NCBI GenBank assembly: GCA_021464415.1
Contig: CM038467.1
Coordinates: forward strand, 12,293,411-12,357,410
Length of the DNA: 64,000 nucleotides
Source: Lonicera japonica
Taxonomy: Eukaryota > Streptophyta > Magnoliopsida > Dipsacales > Caprifoliaceae
Reading direction: 5' to 3'
Made by a program: the position numbers and the translations under genes. A model generated the notes under the pieces. The model worked only from the letters and a program-made list of their open reading frames with translations. It did no database searches and was not told the DNA's origin. Shown here in pieces: positions 23,692 to 35,531 of the stretch (within the stretch, counting starts at the first letter, position 1; every line of letters begins with the position of its first letter).

Positions 23692-24017
23692 TTAAATTTA
23701 AGTGTAATATTGTTTACAATTTTTTTTTCATTTCAAAATTAACAGTATACATTTTGGTTTGTAGCAAATCAGATGGGACACAAATAATAAGTTTTGATAT
23801 TGACTATTGAATGCAGCTATTGGCTCCCCCATTACAAAGATGCATATTATAAGTTTTAAGTAACATTCATAAATATACTTCACCAATAAAACACTATATG
23901 CTGGATATAAGTTACTATGCAAATATATATTAAATCTCATGATGAGAAGAAAGAATACGATTTAGAAATATTCAAATCTATCGTATCAAGCAAAGGATTT
24001 TATGGAGCAATTTTGAG

Positions 24018-24360
24018 ATGCAAACAACAATCTTGCTACCCCACAATTTGATCACGCGTGTCCCTCGTTGGAAGCCTTTAAATCAAGGTATCTATAAGGT
24101 TAATTTTAATGCAACTGCTTTTTTAGATTGTATGTGTATTGGTGTTGGGGCTATAGTTAGAGATTATAAATGCAACGTTTTAGCGGCTTTATCTCATAAG
24201 TTTAAAGGACCTTTAGATGCAGAAGTAGTGGAGGCAAATGCTAGATGAGTTTTTATTCTTTAAAGATTGAAAGAGATGCTTGGTATGTTATCAAGGCCCT
24301 ATTAAGTTATGGTGAAAATCTGTCCAAAATTGGTGGTTTTTGAAAAAATTAGAGCATGCG
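24018..24360 (+). pseudogene. Fragment of a LINE-type RNase H domain
   Basis: Reads as WKPLNQGIYKVNFNATAF, then GVGAIVRDYKCNVLAALSHK and EAVEA-like residues: the start of the plant non-LTR RNase H (RVT_3) domain, with the typical NFDA-like and VVRD-like motifs. A stop at about 24246 interrupts it; similarity continues briefly afterwards (IERDAWYVIKALL). No surrounding reverse transcriptase is present, so it is an isolated relic. Confidence 0.7.
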
Positions 24361-25745
24361 TGTGCAGAAACAAATTAAATAATTAACCCTTAGTTCGTTA
24401 TTTGGAAAATTGGATTATCAAAAATCAATTTTAATCGTATTAAAATGTAAATCATAAAAGTTTATTGATTTCAATTATGGAAAACCTGTTTAATATTTTT
24501 TAACATGCAATAATCAATAAATTAATTAAACAGATAAGCAAACACTTTAATTAACAAAGTATCCCTGTAGTGCATGACTAATCATAAAAAATTCACTATA
24601 TGCACAAAAGTTTACAGACTCGATTAATCATAAATCGTACAGACATAAAAAAATTGAATCGCACAAGTCACCTGTAAAAGTCTCTACCTTATGCGCGTAT
24701 AATCTTCCTATTTTAATCGTACGAGTAGGTTCACAATGAATCGCTCGCCACAGTATCGTACAATTCTTTAACACCTTTTGCGATTCACACGCACTTTAAG
24801 ATTTGATTTATTCTTTTAAATAAATAACGCTTGCTTTGACATGAATAAAAACCTTAAGGTGAATTTTATGTTTTGTGGTTTTAATCTTTCTTTAATGCTT
24901 AAAAAAAAACTCTCTTAAAACATGTAAAAATGGTGTTTTTTTTACACAAGGCAATGAGTTTTACTTATAGGAAACGACTTGAGTCAAAAACTTTTTCGAA
25001 ATAGGAAACAATCTTTAAAAAGGAATTTTTGCGATAAAAACCTTCTTAACTTAGGTTTATTGCCGGACTAGTCCAAGTTAGCAAAAGCTAGATCGGTCCA
25101 CCCTTTTGGAAATCTGGTGGAACAAAGAATAGCTGAACCGATGCAACATAAGCCCAGTTTTTAGAATTCAGTTTCCTTGAGTAATTTCATGCCAGACCGG
25201 CCCACAAATGGATCATGTACATGTCCAAATATGAATTTTTCCAAAGCTCTATGAAAACTTCAAAAACTTATGGAATTAATTGAAAAACACTTTGAATTTA
25301 GCTTTTTTGAAAACAATCACCTTAGGAAGAATCAAATTCAAATGTTAATGCTCACCGCATTTATCTCGATGTAATCTTCAATGCATGCTTTGGTAGCTTG
25401 ACTTGTTTGTAGTTATTCAAATGTAATCTCAAATGACTTAAACAACTTATAAACAAACGTATTTTTGTTGAAGGAATAAAACTAACACACATTTTAGACT
25501 TTACAGTTTTATCGCAGACGCTCAGAAGTGGTTGCATCAATGCTTTAACACTCATATTTCTTAGTGTAACTGCGCCGCTAATACTGTTGCACACTCCTTG
25601 GCTAGACATGCTATATATATTGATAAATTATCAGTGTGGTTAGAAGAGTGCCCATATTTTTAAAATTATAATGTAAATTTTGACTTCTTTTTTATCAATG
25701 AATGAGAATGGGTTGATTTTAAATATATATATATATATATATATA
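24361..25745. other. Gene-free region
   Basis: I see no supported gene or element here, apart from a (TA)n tract at about 25722-25745 that abuts the fold-back element. Confidence 0.4.
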
Positions 25746-26150
25746 GGGTAATTTTCTGGTGCGCATTACTGTTGCGCACCAGTCCGTACGCATTGGGACC
25801 ATTTGGCCCGCTTCCCGATGGAATTTTTTGATGAAATTTTGTGGGGATGTTTTTCATCGTGTGTAGAACATCTCCACCAAATTTTATCAAAAAATTCAAC
25901 CGGGAAGTAGGTTAACTACATGATTGAAAAAAACTGGTCCAGAAATAGATATATAAAATCCAGTTTTTTTCAATCACGTAGTTAACCTACTTCCCGGTTG
26001 AATTTTTTGACGAAATTTGGTGGAGATGTTCTACACACGATGAAAAACATCCCCACAAAATTTCATCAAAAAATTCCATCAGGAAGCGGGCCAAATGGCC
26101 CAATGCGTACGGACTGGTGCGCAACAGTAATGCGCACCAGAAGGGGACTG
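25746..26150. mobile_element. Fold-back element built from nested palindromes (copy 1)
   Basis: About 405 bp. The whole sequence is a near-perfect inverted repeat: TTCTGGTGCGCATTACTGTT near 25754 pairs with the block ending near 26142. Each arm is itself a hairpin: CTTCCCG(A)TGGAATTTTTTG folds onto CAAAAAATTCAACCGGGAAG, with a loop near CATCGTGTGTAGA. The centre has a third inverted pair (GTTAACTACATGATTG with CAATCACGTAGTTAAC). It sits between TA-rich tracts (25722-25745 and 26151-26162), so any TA duplication is hidden. No coding capacity; the frames across it simply mirror each other. Confidence 0.85.
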
Positions 26151-26329
26151 TATATATATATATCATATCTATTAAAAAGACAAACAAGAAAGAAAGAAAG
26201 AAAGACGAACGACAATTGGATCTTTGTAAATATCTTTCATCTTGAATGGACTTCGCTCCTATCTATTACTCATTTCATTCAATTTTGTTTAACGGGGTTC
26301 AATTTGAGGTGTGAACAGATGAATTGTTT

Positions 26330-26466
26330 CACAAAATTTCATTAAAAAAATTCAAACTAGAAGAAGTTGTAGTAAAAAATTGATATATGTGTTCATTTTC
26401 GACCATAAAAATTTTAAATGATCATTTCATCCACTTCTGGTTTGAATTTTTTAATGAAATTTTGTG
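26330..26466. repeat. Relic hairpin related to the fold-back family
   Basis: CACAAAATTTCATTAAAAAA at the left pairs with TTTTTTAATGAAATTTTGTG at the right. The arm matches the inner arm of the fold-back element 180 bp upstream. An adjoining TTTTAAATGATCATTTCAT occurs twice (about 26411 and 26471). Confidence 0.65.
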
Positions 26467-26758
26467 AAATTTTAAATGATCATTTCATTTAGGCATTGAA
26501 CTAAAATTGGATAAAAAAAATAATGGAGAATCTTGAACGACTCTAAAGTTACTATGGAGATAAAAATTACAATTTAGGGATCTTAATTCTTATGAGATTG
26601 ACCCTTAATATTTATGTAGATCTTTATACAAGACTCTCTCATTCGAAAGTTATTTTTTCCTACAAAATGAAAAATATATATATATTAAAATTTACAGGGT
26701 TGTAATCTGGAAAAAAAGAAAAGAAAAAGTACATTTAAATATTATATGAAGATTATAA

Positions 26759-27252
26759 GAGCATCTCCAACCGTTGTGTAAATATTTTTGTGTAAATCCT
26801 ATGTGTCAAGACACTTTTACACAAAACTTGAAGTGTAAAAAAAATATCCTCCAATGGTACATTTTTAAACTTTTGTGTAAATTTTGAATGAACCAATAAG
26901 ATAATTATGCATATTAGATATTATTTTATGCAATTTTTTATTATTTTTTCTTGAATTTTGGTATACATAATATTATAATAACAATGGATCTTGATTTGTT
27001 GGTCTTAATAAGTAGATTTTAGATATATATTTTTTATTAAATTATATAATTTCTATTAAAAGTTATTACATTTTAAAGTATTGTAAAATAATTGAAAAAA
27101 GAAAAGCTGATGTGGCAGTGTAAACTTGTGATGTATTTTACACATTCATTTTACACAAAAGCTAAATTTAAAAGACTGTTGGAGCTCAAAAGTTTTACAA
27201 GTTTTGTATATTTTAGACAAAACCTAAATATATATTACTGTTAGAGATGCTC
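26759..27252. mobile_element. Tourist-like MITE (TSD TAA)
   Basis: 494 bp with TAA at both sides (26756-26758 and 27253-27255). The ends GAGCATCTCCAAC and GTTAGAGATGCTC are inverted repeats. Subterminal ACACAAAA/TTTTGTGT motifs recur. The GAGCATCTCCAA end is widespread in plant MITEs. Confidence 0.8.
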
Positions 27253-27255
27253 TAA

Positions 27256-29639
27256 GAAAAATAACTAATTTGTAGTGGAAAGCTTAGATGAAATAATATT
27301 CACAAATCTTGTATTTAATCGGCCGAAGCATATGTATTAGCCGCCTTAATACATACCTAAATTCTTAGCTCAATCTGTCGGCAGGGGTCCACTTAGTTGA
27401 CAGTTTTATAATATATGGTACTAAAATGGGGTGTTCCAAATCTTGTACAATTGGGCCCACTACTGAAAAAATTTGAAGATCCAATATTTATTTCGTAAAG
27501 CCATTGTGCCACTACCAAACAAAGTCTCCTTGGTAGTGAATAGACTAAAACCACGGATTGGGTGTTAGATTCTACGTAGTTAATGGTTCACAATATATAA
27601 TAAAAAACTTAATGCTCAATTTATTTAGGAAGCAATGTTATACTGCGTAAACATAAACACCGGGGTGCATTAATACCAGGCAAACTCTCTCTCCAGGCCA
27701 GTACATGTTCATTCCACTACCGCACAAATTTTCTCCGGCCATTACCCTCTCTTCAAACGCTTTGCCTATTCTGTTTTTCACTCCTTCCTAATCAGTTGCA
27801 AAACTTAATAGAAACTCCATTCAATCTCCAATGCAAAAATAAATCCATACTTTTGGTACTATAATCACTATTTATCACTTTTTCACACTACATGTACGCG
27901 ATTCAATATGCAAATCACCTCACACAAGATTTAGTTTAGGGCTTTACGAAAAATTAAATAAATCAATGGGTTCATTTATTAAAAAAAAAAAGAAGAAACG
28001 AAAGGGGTTTAATACTAAGAAATGTAGAAATAGAGGGATTTGAGAAATACGGGTTCCTAGAATTTTTACTGACGCATTATTGTTCTCCGACTTTCCTCTC
28101 TGGAAATATTTCAACTTATGAATTTTTTGTCCTCATAAACCACCAAATATTCATAAAAATCCTCGTCACCACTGTATTAGAGTTTGTTTCTATTTCGGAA
28201 CTTACTTTTTTCAGAAATCAAAAACCTTCATGACGGCGACGAAGAAGATTATATATTCAATCTGTTTGTTTAGAACCAACTCCTCATATTTGCTCATGAT
28301 TAGAATCTACGTAGGGATCATTAACAACACAAGGAAGCTAAACCAAAATCGTCTATCCACGTTACGGTAGCACCATAAGAGATTTATTTTTAATAATTTA
28401 CTAAAAATTTAATTATTAAATTATTATTCAAAATAATATTTATAAAATTAAATTAATAATATTTTTTTGAAATATTTGATTGGCTTATTATTGAAATCTC
28501 CTCCTATGGCGGCCTCGATTACGAGCACCATACTCCAATTTGCAGAGAAAGAAAAGTATAACCAAACGAGGAGGCCGGTTTGGTATACCATGTCACGTGC
28601 GTGGATGATATGGTATTACCATCCAATCAGAATTCTATAATCTGCCAACCTGGATCCAAGTTATTTAAATTAATAAATATGCCTGTCGATAATTTGTAAC
28701 GACGTAAAGCCTTTCTCTCTCCTTTAAATTCATATTCTCTCCTTTGCCAATTTAATAAATAAAATAGTCGCTTTAATTGCAAAAACAAGTCATTGAAGAT
28801 GGAACTCATGCAATCGTTAAAAAAGGAACCTTGGAGAGTTAACCGGAATGGATTATCTTTAAATCTAAGAGAGTTGTCGAATAAAAGGCAGGAGAATATA
28901 TGATCCTAGAGAAAATTAAAACGCAGTTGATTAACAACATGTCTATATAGAATACGATTATATAATTATCTATTGAGTTTCTTGTGCTAACTGAATCTTG
29001 ATCTACGTGTTGTTTCTTAGAGTATCTTCAATGCAACTATGAATGAAGGACATGAAGATAATGTAGCAAAAATTGGGAAAGACAATGTTAGATTGACCAT
29101 CTACATCTCAAAGGTCTCTTAGCTAACGTCTAAGTCACACATCTTTATTTTTAAAATATTTTTAAAACATGAAAATCTTATATAAATTCAAAAAAATATT
29201 TTTTTATCGAAAACATTCAATCTACCCCATCTTTTTAATACACTCTAATGACATACCACATCTTTTTTATAAGTCAAATAATAAATTAATTTTTTTATTG
29301 CACATCCACAAAATTCATTACTGACATCACAAAATTCCTAATTAGAAATAGGATCAAACTCCATAAGTGACAATTTCAAAGACAGGAACGTGTAAATTTG
29401 AAAAATAAAAATAGCAACAACAATAATTTTAGACTTTTAAGCAACCAACTGTTTAAAATGAAACAATTGATCAAAGTAAAAATTAATTAGTTAACATAAG
29501 ATAATTACCCCGACAATTTTCACTAGCTAATAATAAAATTTCAATATTCGTAATATTACAGTCTCCTATACGGTTGTATCTAATGAATTAAAAAAATAAA
29601 ATAGTTTTTATAAAAATAAATCATTTATTAAAATATTTT
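27256..29639. other. Gene-free AT-rich region
   Basis: No gene is supported. At 29016 a TTAGAGTATCTTCAATGCAA string resembles one end of the Tourist-like MITEs in this window, but I did not find its partner. Confidence 0.4.
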
Positions 29640-30270
29640 GGAACTAGAGTTGTACACTTATGACTTATTTGTTGGAAAGAATGGACCTTTTTAATTTTAA
29701 AAAATTTAAATGAGTGAGAAGATAAATTAGTGGCAATTTTTTCAAGTTACAAAAATTGGGGTGAGAAGAAAGAATCTTCCACTATTTTTTAGATTAAGAT
29801 TGATGTAGTATTGACTTTTTGTGGGATGGGAAGACGGATTATGTGGGTATATTTAAAATCACCCTTAATCTTTCACCCAGTTTGATCCATGGCTAACGTA
29901 GTGTTGTCCAGTAGAATGAATTGTTGGATATTAAATAAAAACAAACCATTTCTTGTATCCTTGTTGCTAATACATACCATTCATCTAAGCAACCGAAAAT
30001 AATATCATATCGGAACCATCTATTTACAGAATTCCATGTTTCTTTAATAATTAAAAAAGGGTGTTCTTAAATGCACCCACATAATCCGTAAACTCACCCC
30101 ACCAAAAGTCAAAGTTACGTTAATCTTAACCTAAAAAATAACGTAAACCCCATTCTTCTCACCCCAATTTCTATACTTTGAAAAAAAATGCCACTAATTT
30201 GTCTTCTCACCCACTTAAAATTTTAAAAATTAATTAAAAAACTTCTTTTTTTCCAACAAACAATCATCTA
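29640..30270. repeat. Large inverted repeat: two element ends head to head
   Basis: The arm at about 29650-29878, read in reverse, matches 30059-30265 at roughly 75 percent by eye. Shared blocks include CCCACATAATCCGT, AAAAGTCAA, TCTTCTCACCCCAATTT and TGCCACTAATTT. About 180 bp of unrelated sequence separates the arms. Confidence 0.7.
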
Positions 30271-30893
30271 CTATTTTCACTTAATTACATATATCTCATA
30301 AATGTAAGTTTATAATAAATATTCTTTAATTTTTATATTAAGTGCTAGATTTTTATTTTTATTTTCTCTCGCACGATAACGTTTTCAATGATATTTTTCT
30401 TAATTTATTCAAATTTTTTTATTTGTGCATGCATGTAGAGCTCAATAAAACTCGCATTAAGTTATACGATATCAAAGCTAAAAAATGTTTGTCTTAACAT
30501 GTGCCTAATATGTCATAAACAATATATATATATATATATATATGTATTGCATGTTGTGCTTTTATTGTTTCAATATTTAAATTCTAAAAATTACTCGTAA
30601 AAAAATATTAAAAAATGAAATAGTTTAGTGAGAAAATCTCTATCCTTTTAATATTTTGCAAGGATATCATTTTCTTGAGTCTCAAAAAATTAAATATCTT
30701 AGAAATTGAAAGTAACAAAATATTTTAATAAATGATTTATTTTTATAAAAATTATTTTATTTTTCCAATTCATTTTTTCCATTTTCACGAAAGATAACAT
30801 TTTTTAAAAAGAAAGAAGAAAATGTTTTTAATTCATTTAAGAACACTCGGGGTGAAAAGAAGGATTTTGTAGATGCATTTAAGAACACTTGGA
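30059..30893. mobile_element. Non-autonomous TIR element, GGGTGTTCTTAAATG family
   Basis: The left end GGGTGTTCTTAAATGCACCC and the right end (reverse-read CCAAGTGTTCTTAAATGCAT) are inverted repeats with matching CACCCC subterminal motifs. The interior is AT-rich with no coding capacity. No clear target duplication. Superfamily not assigned. Confidence 0.5.
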
Positions 30894-31792
30894 AAAATTC
30901 ATCGGTATTCACTTTTTTCCTGTGAGTTTTTTTTCCTCTGTCATCTTTCTTCTAGTATTTTTGATAAAAATAAAATTGATCTTCTAATATCTTTGATGCA
31001 GTGAATTATGACATACTTATATGGTATATGACTCAATTATTACTTTTGTTAATTAATTAGTTAACTACAATGGCTTCTCCGAGCCTTTGCAATCTAACCT
31101 AACTTATTACTCTATATCGCTCACATGTACATTTTTCGCTCACATGTACGTTTTAGAGAGAGAGAGAGAGATAGATAGTTTACGTAAGTATGTATAAAAA
31201 AAAGTTAATAAAGAAAAAATAGCTTAAGGGCTTTTCTGGGCTTTTCTTTGAGTATAATTAATGTTTAAATTTTCATATATATTATAAAAGAATTAATTTA
31301 ATTTTTGTTTTATTTATAAATGTGTTGAATATGACTAATAAATTTTTCAAAATGCTTAAAAAATACAGGATGATCTAAATTTAATTGGAAACGCAGTAAA
31401 TATTTCAAATTTCTTTTGTATATCAAACATACTACTATATATATGGATCAACTTCTGATCTTTTAATATTTTTGATGTAGTGAATTAAAACTTATATTTA
31501 CTTATTTGATAAAAATAAAATTTGTAGACAAATTTTAAATATGAATAATAACTATTTAAGAGTAATGAATAATAAAAGATTATATGAAATATCATATAAT
31601 TGTTAAAACTGTATTTATCATAATTAATATTTTCTATTTTCAGAGGTACTATTTAGACGAAATTTTTAATGAAATTTATGAAGAACAATGTAATTTTTGT
31701 TTAATATGCCTTATAATAATGAAAAAATTAATATTATTTAATATTTTTACTTTTAGCGACAAAACTTTATCGTCTTTACATTGTTTTAGTAA

Positions 31793-31912
31793 ACTCACCC
31801 CACCACTGGGGTGAAGTGCAAGATTTTTTAAAGATTTGATGGGGTGAGAAGAAAGTATTCTCACACTGGGGTGAGAAAACTGATTATGTGGGTGCATTTA
31901 AGAACACCCAAG
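31793..31912. repeat. Solitary end of the GGGTGTTCTTAAATG family
   Basis: Reverse-read, 31912 begins GGGTGTTCTTAAATGCACCC, then CACATAATC, with several CTCACCCC motifs after it. It could instead be the right end of a larger element starting at 30059. Confidence 0.5.
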
Positions 31913-32252
31913 ATTAATCATATTCATATATATTGGAACTTATACATCAATTACTTAATTTTAATTTATTTGATTGGTTGTACCGATACAATATTTTTTT
32001 TATAGATTAATAAGGTTGGGACCGGCAAATTTCATTAATTAAATGAAATTTTAATTTATCTATAAATTAATAATTTATTAATTTAACAAAAGATTTGTAT
32101 TTTCAATATTGTTTGCTTGATCTTCCTTATATTTTATTTCCTATAAACTTAATTAATTAAGTAAATTATATTATCATTTGATAAATAATTTGAAATATTT
32201 ATGTTTCGAATATTGTCATTTCCTAAAATTTTATCTAGAAATTAGGTAGAAG

Positions 32253-32847
32253 GTCTTATTACACATTGATTTTTTACCAAAGATCCAATGAATAATATTT
32301 TTTTAAATGAAGGGCATATTTTTAATTGGTGATTAGTGTAAGAGGTTATTTTGTTTTATATTTTAAATGAAGGTATTTGAATAAATTTAAATATCATTTA
32401 ATTAATAAAAACATATTATATATTACCTAAATTACCCATTTCGTATGAAATTTGCACAAAAAATATGGATTGCAAAGTTCATATTGTAGTGAAATATGAA
32501 TTGCAATATGGACTTTGCACTAGAAATATAGATTGCAATATGAACTTTGCACTATAAATATGGACTGCAAAGTTCATATTGAAGTAAAATATGGACTGCA
32601 AAGTTCATATTGAAGTAAAATATGGACTGCAAAGTTCATATTGCAGTGAAATATGGACTGCAATATTCATATTGCAATCCATATTTTAATGCATATTAGT
32701 ATTTTTTTAGTTTATTTTAAGGGTTAGGATGTCATTTTACAATGAAAAAAAAAACACATGTCATATTATCAATAAAATAAAAAATAGGCCCTTCATTTAT
32801 AAAAAATATTCATTGGTTTTAGTGTGAAAATCTTTCTCTAATAAGAC
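32253..32847. mobile_element. Non-autonomous TIR element with repeated TGCAAAGTT palindromes (copy 2)
   Basis: Perfect outer 9-bp inverted repeat GTCTTATTA/TAATAAGAC, with longer imperfect arms (AATGAATAATATTTTTTTAA, AATGAAGGGC) matching the other end and the element at 21495-22133. The interior is the palindromic array at 32463-32690. Confidence 0.65.
32463..32690. repeat. About seven ~32-bp units with inverted orientation changes
   Basis: Units follow AATATGGACTGCAAAGTTCA plus TATTG and a short linker; units 2 and 3 show the reverse form (CAATATGAACTTTGC). Three successive units near 32563-32660 are almost identical. The unit is partly palindromic, so the RNA could fold strongly. Confidence 0.8.
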
Positions 32848-33706
32848 ATTTTTTTTTAATTGTCCGAAATTTTATTTCCTAAAAACTTAACTAAGCAATT
32901 ATATCGATGGACCTTAAGGAGACCCTATAAACTTAATTAAGCAATTATATTTTGGTAAAATATGATAGTACGTCTAAAAGTATGCATTATATATTAATTT
33001 ATCTAACTGATGAAACTAAGGGGGATCTTATAAAAAAAATATTATCTTATAAATTTAGCGAAAATATTAATTTAGCTCTCGGGTCTGAGTCGAGATCGGC
33101 AAAATTTATTAATTTAATGAAGTTATTATTTTATCGAGTTTCTATTGTAAGAGACGGATGGAGCATAGGCCTTACGCCCCCACTCATTTTTTTAAAATAT
33201 ATATATATATATATAGTGTTAAAATATATATTTGGGGTAAAATGTAAAGTAGCTAAAGCCTAAGGTTTAAGATTGTAATTTTACTAAAGTAAAGTTCCCA
33301 TACAAACAAATGAGAAAATTAGTCTCCGGTCCTTGTTTTTGAACATTTTTTCGATGAGGTTCTTAAAAAGAAAAAGCAACCTTGTGGTCCCTACTTTTTA
33401 AAAATGCGGTCCCTCAAATTTATTATATGTGATTTTTTAGTCATATGTAAATCGAGATTTCTTAATGACTATATCATATACATTATCATCAACAACCACT
33501 CACATAAGAGGTCTATGGGTTTCGAATCTGTATCCTCTCTAATACAATATCAGAGAGAATGCAACTAGGTTACAAGGCCATTAGCACCTCATTTCCTTTT
33601 CTTTTGGTGCTCTATTCAAATACTTATTTCTCTATAATCTAGTATATCATCATAAACTGCAACCCTAGGAAATCAAAGTGTCCGTTTAGTATATTCTAAG
33701 ATGGAT
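32848..33706. other. Gene-free region
   Basis: AT-rich with a (TA)n tract at 33199-33218. The stretch near 33310-33450 resembles half of a transposon terminal repeat, but no partner was found. No gene is supported. Confidence 0.35.
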
Positions 33707-33907
33707 TAGGGATGTAGTCAGGAATTTTTGTGAGTAAAAATGATTAAGCAATTATGAAAAAAAATTAAATTAATGCACATAGGAAAGACATATACGTCTG
33801 CAATTCGAATAGAAAATCTAAGAATATATTTTTGCTATGTTTATTTTTTTCCCTCTATTACTTTACCACCCCTCGTCACTCACAAAAATTCATAACTGCA
33901 TCCCTGA
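33707..33907. mobile_element. Small hAT-type MITE
   Basis: About 200 bp. TTAGGGATGTAGTCAGGAAT at the left and, reverse-read, TCAGGGATGCAGTTATGAAT at the right are inverted repeats, both followed by TTTTTGTGAGT. Target duplication not clear. The right arm continues GACGAGGGG, also seen near the left end of the hAT element at 34160. Confidence 0.6.
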
Positions 33908-34159
33908 CCGTAGTTTATGTTTCATTTATTTTAACACAATTATTGTATGAACTAATAAATTAGTTCACCATACCTAAAACAAAGGAAACAGCGATGACCA
34001 AAAATTGAAATGACATTGAATCCTATTGACATCAACTACTGTAACCACCAAAATATATCATAAAAATGCAAAACATAATAATTAAGTGTGCCGCCCCTAA
34101 ATATACAATTAATTAATGAGGATTAAGGGTTCTAATCGAGATATATATACAACAACAAT

Positions 34160-35462
34160 CAAGGGCATAACTACAGTATGACGAGGGGGTGCGCGCATCC
34201 CCAACGATTTCGGCAATTTAAAAAAATAAAAAAAATAGGGACTTATATGCATAAATTTATAGTTAAAAGTATGTAATTGTAAGAAATAAAAATTGAGGGG
34301 CTTTTGAAAATTGAAATACACTTAAAAGCCCTCCCTTATTTTTCCGTTCATCTCTTCTCCCCTGTTTAACTCTTTTCTTTTTTTTCCCACTGCGTGTCTG
34401 CGTTTCACACTTTCACTCCACTCTCCGTGGACCACCCACGCATGCACTCAGGCCTCACTGCCTCAGCCACTCATCGGTCATCACCGACCAAGCCACTCAT
34501 CATCGATCGGTTCTCGATTCCTTTATTGAGGTTAGACTTTTCTTTGTCGTAAATCCTTGTTAAATTCTCAGATATATTCCCTTTATTTGATTTGATGATT
34601 GATGTTGTTGTTCCGTGCTTGTTGAGATAAGAACGTCAGATGATTTTTAAGTGATTTATGGTGCTTTTTATGGCTCTAACTTTGATTAGTTATGAATATT
34701 GATTTATGGTGCTTGTTGTGAATATTTAGTCTATCTACTAAGCCTTTTAGAACATTTATCTTGAATAGTTGAGAATTTGTGAAAGTTCTAGGCTTCTAGC
34801 AGTGCAGATGGAGATAAAAGGTCATTTAGACAAATTAGAGATTCCAATAATTGTTGAAACTAGGTTAGTTTGATTTTTTCTCTTTAATAAGATTTTATAT
34901 TTGTTCAATTTTTTATATTTAGTTAATTGTATATTAATTGTGTAATTGATTTAGGTTTAATTAAGTTATTAATTTAATAAATGTTGAATTTATAGGGCTA
35001 ATTTTAGAATGAAGAAGTATTATGGTAAAATAGGAACAAGTTGCTCTTCCAGTCCTCAAAATGTGGGCGTGAGTTCTACCATTCCAAGCATAAATTCCGC
35101 TATTCCGAATGTTGATTTCAATCCTACAAATATATCTACGTCCACTCAAAATGTTTCTTTTAATTTAGAGTATTTTCAGCGGTGAAGATAATCAAAAGTC
35201 AACTACGAAATCGGTTAGGAGATGACTTTATGAATGATTGTTTAGTGGCTTATATTGAGAAAGATGTAATCGAGTCCATTGATAATGAAGTTGTCATTCA
35301 AAGTTTTCAAAATATGAAGTCTCGGAGAGAATTGTTGTTGGTAATTTCTTTATTTTAGTACTTTTGTTAATGTAAGAATTTCATATTTATATTATTACTA
35401 TTTTGACTTTTGAGTTTATTCAATTGCGCATCCCTGACTTTGAATTCTTGACTACGCCACTG
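34160..35462 (+). mobile_element. Deletion derivative of a hAT transposon (ZMYM1/TTF-type)
   Basis: 1303 bp with an exact 8-bp target duplication ACAACAAT (34152-34159 and 35463-35470). The ends CAAGGGCATAACTAC and, reverse-read, CAGTGGCGTAGTCA are imperfect inverted repeats. Inside, the plus strand keeps only the first and last parts of a transposase-like gene; the middle, including the catalytic region, is gone. Confidence 0.88.
35009..35345 (+). pseudogene. Truncated zinc-finger MYM/TTF-type hAT transposase gene
   Basis: An ATG at 35009 opens 58 codons: MKKYYGKIGTSCSSS, then a Ser/Thr/Asn-rich stretch ending at a TGA at 35183. This resembles the N-terminus of plant TTF-type zinc-finger hAT proteins. 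From about 35221 the segment DDFMNDCLVAYIEKDVIESI and QSFQNMKSRRELL matches the extreme C-terminus of the same proteins, after the dimerisation domain. The zinc finger, DDE core and most of the dimerisation region are deleted. Confidence 0.75.
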
Positions 35463-35531
35463 ACAACAATCCTCTCGTCATCAAACCCTTCTCAAATTCT
35501 CTGCCAATAGGCTAGCTATAATGTTGTTTAA

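Noticed and set aside
25666..26345. Three similar frames containing MNFL(I/T)KFGGDVLHTMKN
   Set aside because: They read the same hairpin arms from both sides of the fold-back element, so similarity reflects the palindrome.
32463..32690. CRISPR-like regular repeats
   Set aside because: The units are contiguous without unique spacers, flip orientation, and lie inside a plant TIR element.
33310..33450. Possible half of a Mutator-type terminal repeat
   Set aside because: No inverted partner or 9-bp duplication found in the window.
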